Below are positions 15,995 to 23,954 of a DNA stretch of 64,000 nucleotides, one piece after another. Origin of the DNA: Bacillota bacterium (GTDB lineage Bacteria; Bacillota; Clostridia; Oscillospirales; Ruminococcaceae); assembly GCA_023391875.1 (NCBI GenBank), contig JAEWAB010000004.1, positions 434,001 through 498,000 of the forward strand, given 5' to 3'. Position 1 is the first letter of the stretch. Every line of letters starts with the position of its first letter. The notes beneath the pieces were generated by a model, which saw only the letters and a list, made by a program, of their open reading frames with translations, ran no database searches and was not told the origin of the DNA. The position numbers were made by a program, and so were the translations under genes.

Positions 15995-16026
15995 AAGCGG
16001 CAAAATCTAGATGAAGCAGGTGCGCC

Positions 16027-17250
16027 ATGATCATAGAGAATACGACCCTTCAACAAGGCTGTCTCGACGGCAGCGTGGTGCTGATGACGGGCGGGGGAGG
16101 CGGTATCGGCTTAGAAGCCTCCCGTGCACTGGTATGGCTCGGCGCGACCGTTATTATCGCCGAGATCAACGAGGCTACGGGGCAGCGCGCCGCAGATTTG
16201 ATCAACGCAGAGCTGCATACCGACAGAGCCTGCTTTTATCATATAGACATCGGCAGCACCGAGCAGGTGGATAAGCTCTGCGCCTTTGCCGAAGAGCGGT
16301 TCGGCGGGGTGGATGTGTTGTTTCACAACGCGACCGTAACGCCGCTTGGCGCCGTGGACGCGGTAGGCATTGAGGAGTGGGACAAAAGCTACGGTGTGAA
16401 TCTGCGCGCGCCCGTGCTGCTGACGCAAAGGTTTCTGCCGGGTATGAAAAGCCGCAACCGCGGCACCATCGTTTTTGTTCCTTCATCGGGCGCGGCGCCT
16501 TATATGGGGGCGTATGAGGTTTTTAAAACCGCGCAGGTTGAGCTGTGTAATACCCTTGCGGGGGAGCTTGAGGATACCGGCATCATCACCTATGCCATCG
16601 GCCCCGGGCTGGTGAAAACCGCCACCGCCATTCGGGGTATTAACAAGGTCGCGGCGCTGATGGGTATGTCGGCGGATGAATTCTATAAGATGAACGAAAG
16701 CCAGATGCTGGATGAGGAAACCGCCGGCGTGGGGTTTGCGGCTTCGGTGGTACTGGCGGCGCGCTACCGCGGGCAGGAGATCGGCTCGATACAGGCGCTG
16801 ATGGACGCGGGGCTGTACGCCTCGGGCGGGGAGAGCACTGTGCAGGCGCAGCGGGAACTCACCCCGGCGCAGGCGCGGGAGATAGCAGACGCAACGGAAC
16901 GCGTAGTGCGAACCTATCACGAGCAGTATGACGGCTGGCTCAGGCGCAACGTGTTTGAGCGCCAGTGGGTGCTGCGGGACTTTAAAAAGACAACAGGCCT
17001 TTCGGCGGACGAGATGAACGCCAAGATAGACTATTTGGCGCAGCTGGTTACAGCCGGGGATACAGCCGGTATTTTCGCGCAGGCCGAGTTGCTGATAAAG
17101 CTTAAGCAATACTACGAAAGGCAGTATCAGCTATTGCAGGGGTATGAAAAGAACCCGCAGAAGCTGCGCGAGAACTCCGATATTATCACCGACTGGATAG
17201 CGGATACCGATAGTATCCTGCGCATCATAAAACCCGATTATCACGACTAG
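16027..17250 (+). CDS. Short-chain dehydrogenase/reductase with a helical C-terminal extension
   Basis: 407 aa: residues 1-260 form a classical SDR Rossmann domain (TGGGGGIGLEASRAL for NAD(P); catalytic Ser in FVPSSGAAPYMGAYEVFKTA with Tyr and Lys as YxxxK). This is followed by an unusual region of about 145 residues, rich in Glu/Arg/Tyr/Gln and predicted helical, with DGWLRRNVFERQWVLRDF and a late KQYYERQYQLLQGYEK. Typical SDRs end near 250 residues, so the tail is an added domain I do not recognise. It lies directly behind the VOC gene. Confidence 0.82.
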   Translation: MIIENTTLQQGCLDGSVVLMTGGGGGIGLEASRALVWLGATVIIAEINEATGQRAADLINAELHTDRACFYHIDIGSTEQVDKLCAFAEERFGGVDVLFHNATVTPLGAVDAVGIEEWDKSYGVNLRAPVLLTQRFLPGMKSRNRGTIVFVPSSGAAPYMGAYEVFKTAQVELCNTLAGELEDTGIITYAIGPGLVKTATAIRGINKVAALMGMSADEFYKMNESQMLDEETAGVGFAASVVLAARYRGQEIGSIQALMDAGLYASGGESTVQAQRELTPAQAREIADATERVVRTYHEQYDGWLRRNVFERQWVLRDFKKTTGLSADEMNAKIDYLAQLVTAGDTAGIFAQAELLIKLKQYYERQYQLLQGYEKNPQKLRENSDIITDWIADTDSILRIIKPDYHD

Positions 17251-17260
17251 ACTATACAAC

Positions 17261-17303
17261 AAAAGCGGGGGCGTTTCTCAAAAAGGAAACGCCCCCGCTT
17301 TTT
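17261..17303. terminator. Terminator between SDR and glmS
   Basis: AAAAGCGGGGGCGTTTC pairs with GAAACGCCCCCGCTTTTT around a CTCAAAAAG-type loop; convergent genes share it. Confidence 0.92.
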
Positions 17304-17321
17304 CATGGGTAAATATGCGAA

Positions 17322-19148
17322 TTATTCTACAGTAACCGATTTTGCCAGGTTACGGGGCTTATCGATGTCCAGCCCCTTGCCCTTTGCCGTGTAGTAGGCA
17401 AGCAGCTGCAGCACCGCCGCCGTTAAGAACGGCTGCGTAAACTCGTCGCTCTCGGGCAGATGGATCATGCAGTCGGCGGTTTGGTCATCCAGCAGCACAC
17501 CGTCGCTGAGCACCGCCACGACATACGCGCCGCGCGCCTTAACTTCCTTGATGTTGCTGATGGTTTTTTCAAACAGCTTCGGCTCTACCGCGATAGCAAT
17601 CACCGGCACACCGTCGGTAATCAGCGAAAGGGTACCGTGCTTGAGCTCTCCCGCCGCGTAGGCCTCGCAGTGGATATAAGAAATCTCTTTAAGCTTGAGC
17701 GCGCCCTCCATCGAGAGGTAGTAATCCCGCCCGCGGCCTATAAAGAAGATGTCGGGGGCCTCCACAATGCGCGCCGCTGCCGCCTCAATCACAGAGGTAT
17801 CCGTGAGCATCTTTTCAATGCCCGCTTCTACACCGCTGAGCAGCGACACGTAATGCCTCGCAGCCGTTTCGTCAATGGTTCCCCGAACAAGCCCTAAGCG
17901 AACCGCGAGCAGGTGCAGCATCGAAAGCTGAACCATATAGGCCTTGGTGCTCGCCACCGCTATCTCCACGCCCGCGTGGGTGTATACCACGCAGTCGGCC
18001 TCCCGCGCGATGGAGGAGCCCACCACGTTCACAACCGCCAGCGTTTTTGCGCCCTTTTTCTTTGCCAGCCGCAGCGCCGCCAAGGTGTCGGCGGTCTCGC
18101 CCGACTGCGAGATGATAATCAGCAGGTCGCCCTCGCCGATTAGCGGGTCGCGGTAGCGGAACTCCGAGGCAATGTCTACGTTTACGGGTACGCGCGCAAG
18201 ACGCTCCATCACAGCCTTGCCCATCAGCCCCGCGTGCATCGCGGTGCCGCAGGCGGTAACGTGGATGGCCTTCGCGTTCTTAAGCAGCTCGTCGGGCACG
18301 CCGTCGATTGAAAAATCCGGCAGTCCGTTGCGGATACGCGGGCTGATGGTGTTGCGCAGCGCGGTGGGCTGCTCAAAAATTTCCTTGAGCATAAAGTGCT
18401 CAAAGCCGCCCTTTTGCGCCTGCTCAAGGGAGAACACCGCGGTTAACAGCGGCTTGTTCATTGCGCTGCCGTCCGGCGCGAGAAAGGTTACCCCCTCCCG
18501 GGTAAGCACCGCGATCTCGCCCTCCTCCAGTACGTAGTAGCGTTTGGTATACGCCAAAACAGCGGGGATATCGGAGGCGATGAAATATTCATTGGTGTCC
18601 TCGGTCTGCGCCACAATCAGCGGGCTATCCTTACGCACGGCGTAGATCGTGTCCATATGGTCGTTAAATACCATGCCCAGCGCGTAGGCGCCCTTGAGCC
18701 TGCTCAGCGTCTCGCGAATGGCCGTGACAGGGTCGCCTTTATAGAGATAATCGAGCAGCCGGGCAACCGATTCGGTATCGGTCTGCGAAACGAAGGCTAC
18801 CCCTTTGGCAATCAGCTCTTTTCGTAGCTCAAGGTAGTTTTCGATGATGCCGTTGTGTACCAGCGACACCTTCTCGGTGGCATGGGGGTGGGCGTTAATA
18901 TCCGAAGGCACGCCGTGGGTCGCCCACCTCGTGTGCCCGATGCCGCAGCCCGAGGGCAGTGGGCCGGTTTGCGCCAGCTTTTGTTCCAGATTCGCAATCT
19001 TGCCCCTGGACTTGACCGTTTTTACTGTATCATTATTAAACACCGAGATACCGGCGGAATCATACCCGCGGTATTCCAGCATCTTGAGTCCTTCGATTAG
19101 CACCTCTGTGGCATTTCGGGCGCCAACATAGCCGACTATTCCACACAT
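17322..19148 (-). CDS. glmS: Glutamine-fructose-6-phosphate aminotransferase (isomerizing)
   Basis: Makes glucosamine-6-phosphate from fructose-6-phosphate and glutamine, the entry to peptidoglycan and amino-sugar synthesis. 608 aa with MCGIVGYVG at the start; the Cys after the initiator Met is the glutaminase nucleophile, which fixes the start at 19148 rather than the longer frame to 19169. N-terminal Ntn amidotransferase (HTRWATHG, HPHA) and two SIS domains (ACGTAMHAG, SQSGETADT, AVASTKAY) are complete, with the C-terminal AKSVTVE. It is preceded by a glmS ribozyme, so feedback by glucosamine-6-phosphate acts on the mRNA. Confidence 0.98.
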   Translation of the reverse strand: MCGIVGYVGARNATEVLIEGLKMLEYRGYDSAGISVFNNDTVKTVKSRGKIANLEQKLAQTGPLPSGCGIGHTRWATHGVPSDINAHPHATEKVSLVHNGIIENYLELRKELIAKGVAFVSQTDTESVARLLDYLYKGDPVTAIRETLSRLKGAYALGMVFNDHMDTIYAVRKDSPLIVAQTEDTNEYFIASDIPAVLAYTKRYYVLEEGEIAVLTREGVTFLAPDGSAMNKPLLTAVFSLEQAQKGGFEHFMLKEIFEQPTALRNTISPRIRNGLPDFSIDGVPDELLKNAKAIHVTACGTAMHAGLMGKAVMERLARVPVNVDIASEFRYRDPLIGEGDLLIIISQSGETADTLAALRLAKKKGAKTLAVVNVVGSSIAREADCVVYTHAGVEIAVASTKAYMVQLSMLHLLAVRLGLVRGTIDETAARHYVSLLSGVEAGIEKMLTDTSVIEAAAARIVEAPDIFFIGRGRDYYLSMEGALKLKEISYIHCEAYAAGELKHGTLSLITDGVPVIAIAVEPKLFEKTISNIKEVKARGAYVVAVLSDGVLLDDQTADCMIHLPESDEFTQPFLTAAVLQLLAYYTAKGKGLDIDKPRNLAKSVTVE

Positions 19149-19177
19149 GAAGTTAATCTCCTTATTCATTTTAATTG

Positions 19178-19326
19178 CTGCCCTTGCCTGTAACTTTGTT
19201 TTTCGGTTTCCCGACAGTTTGTTTACAGGCTTCGCTCAAGGCAGGAAGCGGAGAGGCATCCGCCGAAGATTCGATACTCCTCTCTCCTCGTTAACCGTGC
19301 GGCGAATCCGCAAGGTGCTTGGCGCT
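19178..19326 (-). ncRNA. glmS ribozyme
   Basis: Metabolite-responsive self-cleaving RNA: glucosamine-6-phosphate acts as cofactor and cleavage destabilises the glmS mRNA. On the minus strand the leader reads AGCGCC (cleavage after the A at 19326), then TTAACGAGGA, then TATCGAA, TTCGGCGGATGCCTC, as in the known ribozyme core. The downstream GCCTGTAA/TTACAGGC and CTGCCTTG/CAAGGGCAG pairs fit the peripheral P3/P4 stems. The 3' boundary is approximate. It lies 30-180 bases before the glmS start. Confidence 0.9.
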
Positions 19327-19334
19327 TTGTGCTG

Positions 19335-19392
19335 GGAATAGTGATTTCTACACCTCCTTCAATATTGTTTGTATAATGGTTCGGTCTATTCC
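19335..19392 (-). other. Inverted repeat just upstream of the glmS ribozyme
   Basis: GGGAATAG and CTATTCCC (8 bases each) flank about 42 bases that hold an isolated GAAGGAGGTG. Since it precedes the cleavage site it would be released or trimmed on ribozyme cleavage. No reading frame follows the SD-like site (GTG is followed by a stop). Confidence 0.4.
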
Positions 19393-19428
19393 CCCCTTCG
19401 CGGTACGGCGATCCATACCTAATACTTT

Positions 19429-19457
19429 ATTATAGTTTGGCAGTTTCCCGAAATAAA
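19429..19457 (-). promoter_or_regulatory. Promoter of glmS
   Basis: TTTATT, 17-base spacer, TATAAT on the minus strand, about 100 bases before the ribozyme cleavage site. Confidence 0.6.
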
Positions 19458-19522
19458 CACTTTTTTGTAAACAGTGCTGGGGGACGTATCCTATTCGCTC
19501 CAACTATTCCTATATTAATTTG

Positions 19523-19551
19523 TTGATATAGCCGTTTTACTGTGCTATAAT
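19523..19551 (+). promoter_or_regulatory. Promoter of the membrane protein/pseudokinase pair
   Basis: TTGATA, 17-base spacer, TATAAT, about 80 bases before the gene at 19634. Confidence 0.7.
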
Positions 19552-19633
19552 TTTAAAGTAAGTATCGTGTCGAAAAGAGAGCTTCTCCGTAAGTTATACA
19601 GAAATTTACTTTTCGAAAGGGCGACTGTGTTTT

Positions 19634-20452
19634 ATGAGCCTGCTGCAGAGCGTAAGCTTGGTTGTATGCCTGTGCCTGCTGCTGTGCATGGTGGCTTCTG
19701 CCGCCTATCTGCTGCATTTTATGAGGGCAAGGCCGCACAGACGTATCGGAGCATCGCTTTCGGCCCCGCCAGCGGCGACGGCGCTGGGTGTATTTGTGTT
19801 GTCGCTTGTCGGCGCGGTACTGGTACTGATAATAAGTGCAGAGCGAGAGCCCATCACTCCCGCGACATCGTTAAGCAGCGCTCAAGCGGGCGATACCGCC
19901 ACTTTTTCGGCCGAAGCCAGAACGGTTATCGGTCAGGTAGCGCTTGGCGCCCAAGACACCGCTCAAGCGCAGGCGCGCTTGGAGCTGCTCAGGGATACCT
20001 ACCTTTCGCCCCAGGATACCGCCAGTTATCAGTCTGCGGTTTTGCAGCTAAAGGCCGCGCAAAAGGCGCAGCAATACCTTGCGGCGCTGCAGGCAGGCGA
20101 TAATCGCGCCATTGACCGTATGGTCCGCTTTTATTACGAAGATTACCAAAAAAACTGTCTGCAGTACAGCGAGGTGCCGGAGTATCGGGTGTTTGAAATG
20201 GTTTGTGAAGACAAGCTGTTTGCAAACGACCTTAGTGCCAGAGCCGTTATTGAATCGGGTACCGTTACCTATATTGATTATTGTATGCAGACTCCCGCTA
20301 CAAAGACACGTCTTGAGATAATGCTGCATCTGAGTGACCTGCTGAAAGACCTCGGGCTGGAAAACGCGCAAGCCGACAGCCTGGCTCAAAAGGCAAACCG
20401 TGCACTTCGAATGCTCACAGACGGCGCAGACGCTCTATCTGCCGCCGAGTAA
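19634..20452 (+). CDS. Two-helix membrane protein of unknown function
   Basis: 272 aa, not recognised. Two N-terminal transmembrane helices (about residues 5-30 and 46-68) are separated by a short basic loop (RARPHRRIG), suggesting a cytoplasmic loop and both ends outside. Residues 70-272 form a soluble, mostly helical region rich in Ala, Gln and Asp, with a LSPQDTASYQSAVLQLKAAQKAQQYL-type repeat-like helix (start LSPQDTASY). The following pseudokinase starts 22 bases downstream, so the two are probably one unit, with this protein as a membrane partner or sensor (inference). Confidence 0.7.
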   Translation: MSLLQSVSLVVCLCLLLCMVASAAYLLHFMRARPHRRIGASLSAPPAATALGVFVLSLVGAVLVLIISAEREPITPATSLSSAQAGDTATFSAEARTVIGQVALGAQDTAQAQARLELLRDTYLSPQDTASYQSAVLQLKAAQKAQQYLAALQAGDNRAIDRMVRFYYEDYQKNCLQYSEVPEYRVFEMVCEDKLFANDLSARAVIESGTVTYIDYCMQTPATKTRLEIMLHLSDLLKDLGLENAQADSLAQKANRALRMLTDGADALSAAE

Positions 20453-20474
20453 ACATGCAAAGGAGAGAAAAGCT

Positions 20475-22175
20475 TTGGAAAACAACCAGTTCAGAGGCTT
20501 TGAAATAATTTCCGAGCTTGGCAGCGGCGCTTTTTCAAAAACCACGCTTGCCGAACAGGACGGAAAATATGCCGTTATTAAGATTATAGAACTGCCCAAC
20601 GAGGCGACCATCGAGAAATATTCCGCCAAATACACCAAAAGCGCTGAATTTACCGAGGCGATGCGCAACACGGGTACGGAGCTACATCAGCTGCTCAAAA
20701 CCCTTACCGCACTGCCGCAGTCAACGACGGGTATCTTGCGGCATTATGACTATACCCTAAGCTTAGACAGCGACAAGGGTATCTACAACCTTGCCGTCCT
20801 GACGCAGTACGAAACCCCGCTTCACGCGGTGCTTGCGAGCGGCGAGGTGCCCGTCGGCGCCATTCTGCGCATGGGCTCGCAGCTCTGCGAGGGCCTTGAA
20901 ACCATGCTCAAGAAATTTGTGGTTCACGGCAATATTAAAGAGTCGAATATCTTCTATGATTCCAAAACGGGCTTTTCGCTGGGGGATTTCTATATCAATG
21001 ACATCCTCAGCACCACGCTGGTGCCGGACAGGCAGTTTAAGAGCTACGGTTACCGCTTTTTGGCCCCCGAGGCCTACACAGGGGAGGAATACTCCTTTAA
21101 AACCGACATCTTCAGCCTCGGCATGATGATGTACAAGATTTTCAACCACAACCGCCTGCCCTACGACGACGCGCCCCATACTACGCTTAAAAAGATTAAA
21201 AGCTCATGGGATTTGGCTAGGTCTTTGCCGCTGCCCGCGATGAATATCCCCGAGATTACCAAGGTGCTCGCCAAGGCGACGGCGTATAACAAGGATGAGC
21301 GGTACGCGAGCTTTATGCAGTTTAAAAACTCGCTGGATCGTCTGCTCGCCACCCTGCCCAAGGAGATTCTATATACCAAGATACCGGCGCCCGACTCTGA
21401 CGCCGCCCAGCCGGAAAAGGCGACGGAGCAGAAGGAAAAGACAGAAGCGGCCCTCTCGCCCGCGGAAGCCGCGTTTCATCCCACCGTTGCGGCTCAGAGC
21501 ACCGAAGCTGTCGCGCCCAAAGCTGCGGTCAGCGTCGCGGAGGCTCCTGCCGAGCAGCGCACGATGCGCGCCCGAAGCCATGTGCGCAAGGTTTCCGCCA
21601 TCGAGCACCCGCCTGAGGAAAAGGCCTCTCCCGAGCAGGCACCGGCAGCGGAGCCGGAGACAAAGCCTGATACGCAGCAGGCGGTAACGCCCGAGCCTGC
21701 CGAGGCCGCTACGCCCGAAGCCCCCCGTGCTCCTATTACCGATGAGAGCGATGCTGCGGTTAAGCCCGCCGAGCAGGCCGAGGCCGAAAAGGACGAGCCG
21801 CCGATTACTCCCCGAAAGCCGGCTGACGAGGCACGGCACCCGAACCGGCTCATACCCTCTTCCGCCGAAGAAGATGAGGACGACGAAGACCGCCAGAACG
21901 TAAGGCCGCTCAAGCACTACGAGCCGCCCGCGGGGGTTACCGAAGCCGACGGCATTGTGCCGCCTCCCATTTCGCTGGAGGCCACCGCCAAAAGGAAGCG
22001 CCGCATGCGCATCCCCAACGAGGACTTTAATTACTTCGATTTTAACAGCGAAGAATTCACGGATACAAGCCCGCGCCGCAAAAACACCAAGCTGTTTGTA
22101 ATTGCGCTGGTTGTGCTGGGCCTATCCATCCTTGCGGTGACCGGCGGGTTTATCTTCAAGTTCCTGATGCAATAG
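20475..22175 (+). CDS. Predicted membrane-anchored pseudokinase (Ser/Thr kinase fold)
   Basis: 566 aa: kinase-fold domain about 8-290, Pro/Ala/Glu-rich linker about 295-520, one C-terminal transmembrane helix (about 541-563). The ATP-side Lys is present (AVIK, K36) and there is an APE motif (FLAPEAY). The catalytic loop reads HGNIKESN (151-158) instead of HRDxKxxN, and the metal loop reads GDFY (170-173) instead of DFG. The missing catalytic Asp suggests little or no phosphotransfer. TTG start at 20475 has AGGAGAG 7 bases upstream; the frame further upstream overlaps the preceding gene. It differs from PrkC in lacking PASTA repeats. Confidence 0.8.
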   Translation: MENNQFRGFEIISELGSGAFSKTTLAEQDGKYAVIKIIELPNEATIEKYSAKYTKSAEFTEAMRNTGTELHQLLKTLTALPQSTTGILRHYDYTLSLDSDKGIYNLAVLTQYETPLHAVLASGEVPVGAILRMGSQLCEGLETMLKKFVVHGNIKESNIFYDSKTGFSLGDFYINDILSTTLVPDRQFKSYGYRFLAPEAYTGEEYSFKTDIFSLGMMMYKIFNHNRLPYDDAPHTTLKKIKSSWDLARSLPLPAMNIPEITKVLAKATAYNKDERYASFMQFKNSLDRLLATLPKEILYTKIPAPDSDAAQPEKATEQKEKTEAALSPAEAAFHPTVAAQSTEAVAPKAAVSVAEAPAEQRTMRARSHVRKVSAIEHPPEEKASPEQAPAAEPETKPDTQQAVTPEPAEAATPEAPRAPITDESDAAVKPAEQAEAEKDEPPITPRKPADEARHPNRLIPSSAEEDEDDEDRQNVRPLKHYEPPAGVTEADGIVPPPISLEATAKRKRRMRIPNEDFNYFDFNSEEFTDTSPRRKNTKLFVIALVVLGLSILAVTGGFIFKFLMQ

Positions 22176-22218
22176 TGCCTACATAGTCGGATGGCTAAAA
22201 GTGAAAAGCACAAAAATA

Positions 22219-22249
22219 CTGCCCTCTTTCCGCAATGGAAAGGGGGCAG
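22219..22249 (-). terminator. Terminator between pseudokinase and ECF S-component
   Basis: CTGCCC and CTTTCC pair with GGAAAG and GGGCAG around a 5-base loop. On the minus strand it is followed by TATTTTTGTGCTTTT, so it best serves the gene at 22314-22820. Confidence 0.75.
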
Positions 22250-22313
22250 ATGTATTTAAGGGCAAAGGGCGGCTCAATGATTCGCCCCGTATAAAAGAAA
22301 CATTTGCGTCTGT

Positions 22314-22820
22314 TTAAAGCGCACCAAGAAAACGGCGCTTAAAATCTGCTTTATCCAGCGCGAACGCAACCACATAGTACACGGCAAGGCTGCCGCCGGC
22401 CTGTATCAGGCTCTGGGGTATGGTAGCGAGCGGGGAAATCCAGCTGCCGTACAGGATCACATCGGCCAGATAGTAGCCTGCCACCGTGATTATGGCGCTT
22501 GCAAAGGGGGCGATGATATTGCGCTTAGTAAGCAGCTTGTCGCCCTTGCGCGAAAAGCAGAGCGCATTCAGCGGCTTGATGAGGATGGTAAATAGAAGGT
22601 ACTGCGGAAAGCCCGTCAGCGCGTCCGAAAGCCCGGCGCCGAGTGCGGCGGCAGCCATGGCGAAGGGAGCAGGCAGACAGCTCGCGGCAAGATAGATCAA
22701 GCTGTCGCCGATGTGAATATAACCGTTGCCCGCCGGGATATGCAGGATATAGGCGGTGGTGATGAAGATGAGTGCGATAAAAACAGCCGTAAAGATCAGA
22801 CGCTTAAAGTTATTGCGCAT
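22314..22820 (-). CDS. ECF-type transporter substrate-binding (S) component, TIGR04002-like
   Basis: 168-aa membrane protein with about five to six helices. The segment GNGYIHIGDSLIYLAAS, followed by ALGAGLSDALTGFPQY, is the hallmark of ECF S-components of the ThiW/HMP-like group, which bind a vitamin or precursor and use a shared EcfA/A'/T module. It is divergent from a small radical SAM protein; I recall paired families (TIGR04002 with TIGR04100-type radical SAM), which this arrangement fits. Substrate unknown. ATG 22820 has GGAAGG upstream. Confidence 0.8.
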   Translation of the reverse strand: MRNNFKRLIFTAVFIALIFITTAYILHIPAGNGYIHIGDSLIYLAASCLPAPFAMAAAALGAGLSDALTGFPQYLLFTILIKPLNALCFSRKGDKLLTKRNIIAPFASAIITVAGYYLADVILYGSWISPLATIPQSLIQAGGSLAVYYVVAFALDKADFKRRFLGAL

Positions 22821-22882
22821 ACACAGATACCTTCCGTTCCTTTGATATAACCGCGCTGCTTTGGCAGCGGCTTGACAGTAAA

Positions 22883-22911
22883 AGTATAACCGGTTCGTTC
22901 ACGGATTTCAA
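22883..22911 (-). promoter_or_regulatory. Promoter of the ECF S-component gene
   Basis: TTGAAA, 17-base spacer, TATACT on the minus strand. The short leader carries a GC-rich hairpin (CCGCTGC/GCAGCGCGG). Nothing else was recognised in the 380-base divergent region. Confidence 0.5.
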
Positions 22912-23137
22912 AACGCGGTGTACATGCCCCGCTTGAACAGAAATTCGGATAGCTGCACAATTTTCGCGGAGTCTGGTATGCCGATTGCGGCATTCTATAC
23001 GTATGATTTTTAGCAGAATTGCCTTGCAACAGCACGTGACGTCAATGTTCATAACTGCATGGGCAGTAGGCGGTATTAATCTGTTGCTTTTCATGAAAAT
23101 AATCTCCGCCCATTTTCGCCGATCGCCATACGGGAAA

Positions 23138-23166
23138 TTGTTATATTGCCGACAAAGGTATATAAT
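23138..23166 (+). promoter_or_regulatory. Promoter of the small radical SAM gene
   Basis: TTGTTA, 17-base spacer, TATAAT, about 30 bases before ATG 23202. Confidence 0.75.
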
Positions 23167-23201
23167 GATACAAAACGAATGCAAGCTAAGGGGAAAATAA
23201 T

Positions 23202-23801
23202 ATGACCATTTTTTATAAATACGGCGGTAAGCTCTATGTGAACGTCACCAACCGGTGCTCCTGCAACTGCACCTTCTGCATCCGCAATAACGGCGACTCG
23301 GTGGGGGATAACGGCTCGCTCTGGCTCGAGCACGAGCCGAGCTTTGAGGAGATTGTACATGCCTATGAGGCGTTAAAACCTACCGGCTGCCCAGAGGTAA
23401 TCTTCTGCGGCTACGGCGAGCCGCTGGAGCGGCTGGATATCGTGCTTAAAACCTGCGACTACCTGCGCCGGGTAAGCGATATGAAGATACGCATTAACAC
23501 CAACGGCTTGTCCGACCTTATAAACGGCAAACCCACCGCCCACCTGCTTAAGGGGCTGGTGGATACTGTTTCCATCAGCTTAAACGCGGCAAACGCCGAG
23601 GATTATCAGCGCCTGTGCCGCCCCGATTTCGGTGAGGCCGCCTTCTTGGCCATGCTCCGGTTCGCAAAGGACTGTAAACAGATGGTGCCGAAGGTGGTTT
23701 TCTCGGTGGTGGACGTGATACCCGCGGGGGAGATTGATGCCTGCAGGCGCATTGCCGCGGAGCTGGACATTCCCCTGCGCGTGAGGGCATACGAAGGTTA
23801 A
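23202..23801 (+). CDS. Small radical SAM protein (TIGR04100/TIGR04038-like)
   Basis: 199-aa radical SAM enzyme with the CSCNCTFC cluster (C-x3-C-x2-C) preceded by YVNVTNR, then GYGEPLERLD for SAM binding and INTNGLSDL, VDTVSISLNA strands. It is about half the length of most radical SAM enzymes and has no SPASM or auxiliary cluster, like the TatD-linked group. It diverges from an ECF S-component, a pairing I recall for TIGR04100/TIGR04002, so the product may be a cofactor-like molecule that the transporter can also import (inference). Reaction unknown. Confidence 0.85.
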   Translation: MTIFYKYGGKLYVNVTNRCSCNCTFCIRNNGDSVGDNGSLWLEHEPSFEEIVHAYEALKPTGCPEVIFCGYGEPLERLDIVLKTCDYLRRVSDMKIRINTNGLSDLINGKPTAHLLKGLVDTVSISLNAANAEDYQRLCRPDFGEAAFLAMLRFAKDCKQMVPKVVFSVVDVIPAGEIDACRRIAAELDIPLRVRAYEG

Positions 23802-23825
23802 CAAAGCTTTGTCTAGACGTAAGCA

Positions 23826-23870
23826 TATTGCCGGGTATGGTACCTGTAAGGTGCCGTGCCCGGCAATATT
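23826..23870 (+). terminator. Terminator of the radical SAM gene
   Basis: AATATTGCCGGG-type arm pairs with CCCGGCAATATT, with inner GGTACC/GGTGCC pairing, followed by TTGTTGTG. Confidence 0.75.
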
Positions 23871-23889
23871 TGTTGTGTAAAATAAAGGG

Positions 23890-23939
23890 TTGACATCCGA
23901 AGTAAAAAGCTGTATGATAATAGTACTGAATGGTCAGTA
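23890..23939 (+). promoter_or_regulatory. Promoter and TetR-type operator
   Basis: TTGACA, 17-base spacer, TATGAT (23913-23918), followed at once by TACTGA-ATGG-TCAGTA (23924-23939), a 6-4-6 inverted repeat suited to a TetR dimer. This predicts autorepression of the TetR/MBL operon. Confidence 0.7.
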
Positions 23940-23954
23940 TTAAGAGGTGAGTAA

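Noticed and set aside
21369..21917. Minus-strand frames rich in Gly/Arg/Leu and Ser
   Set aside because: They mirror the Pro/Ala/Glu-rich linker of the pseudokinase gene and have no start signals.
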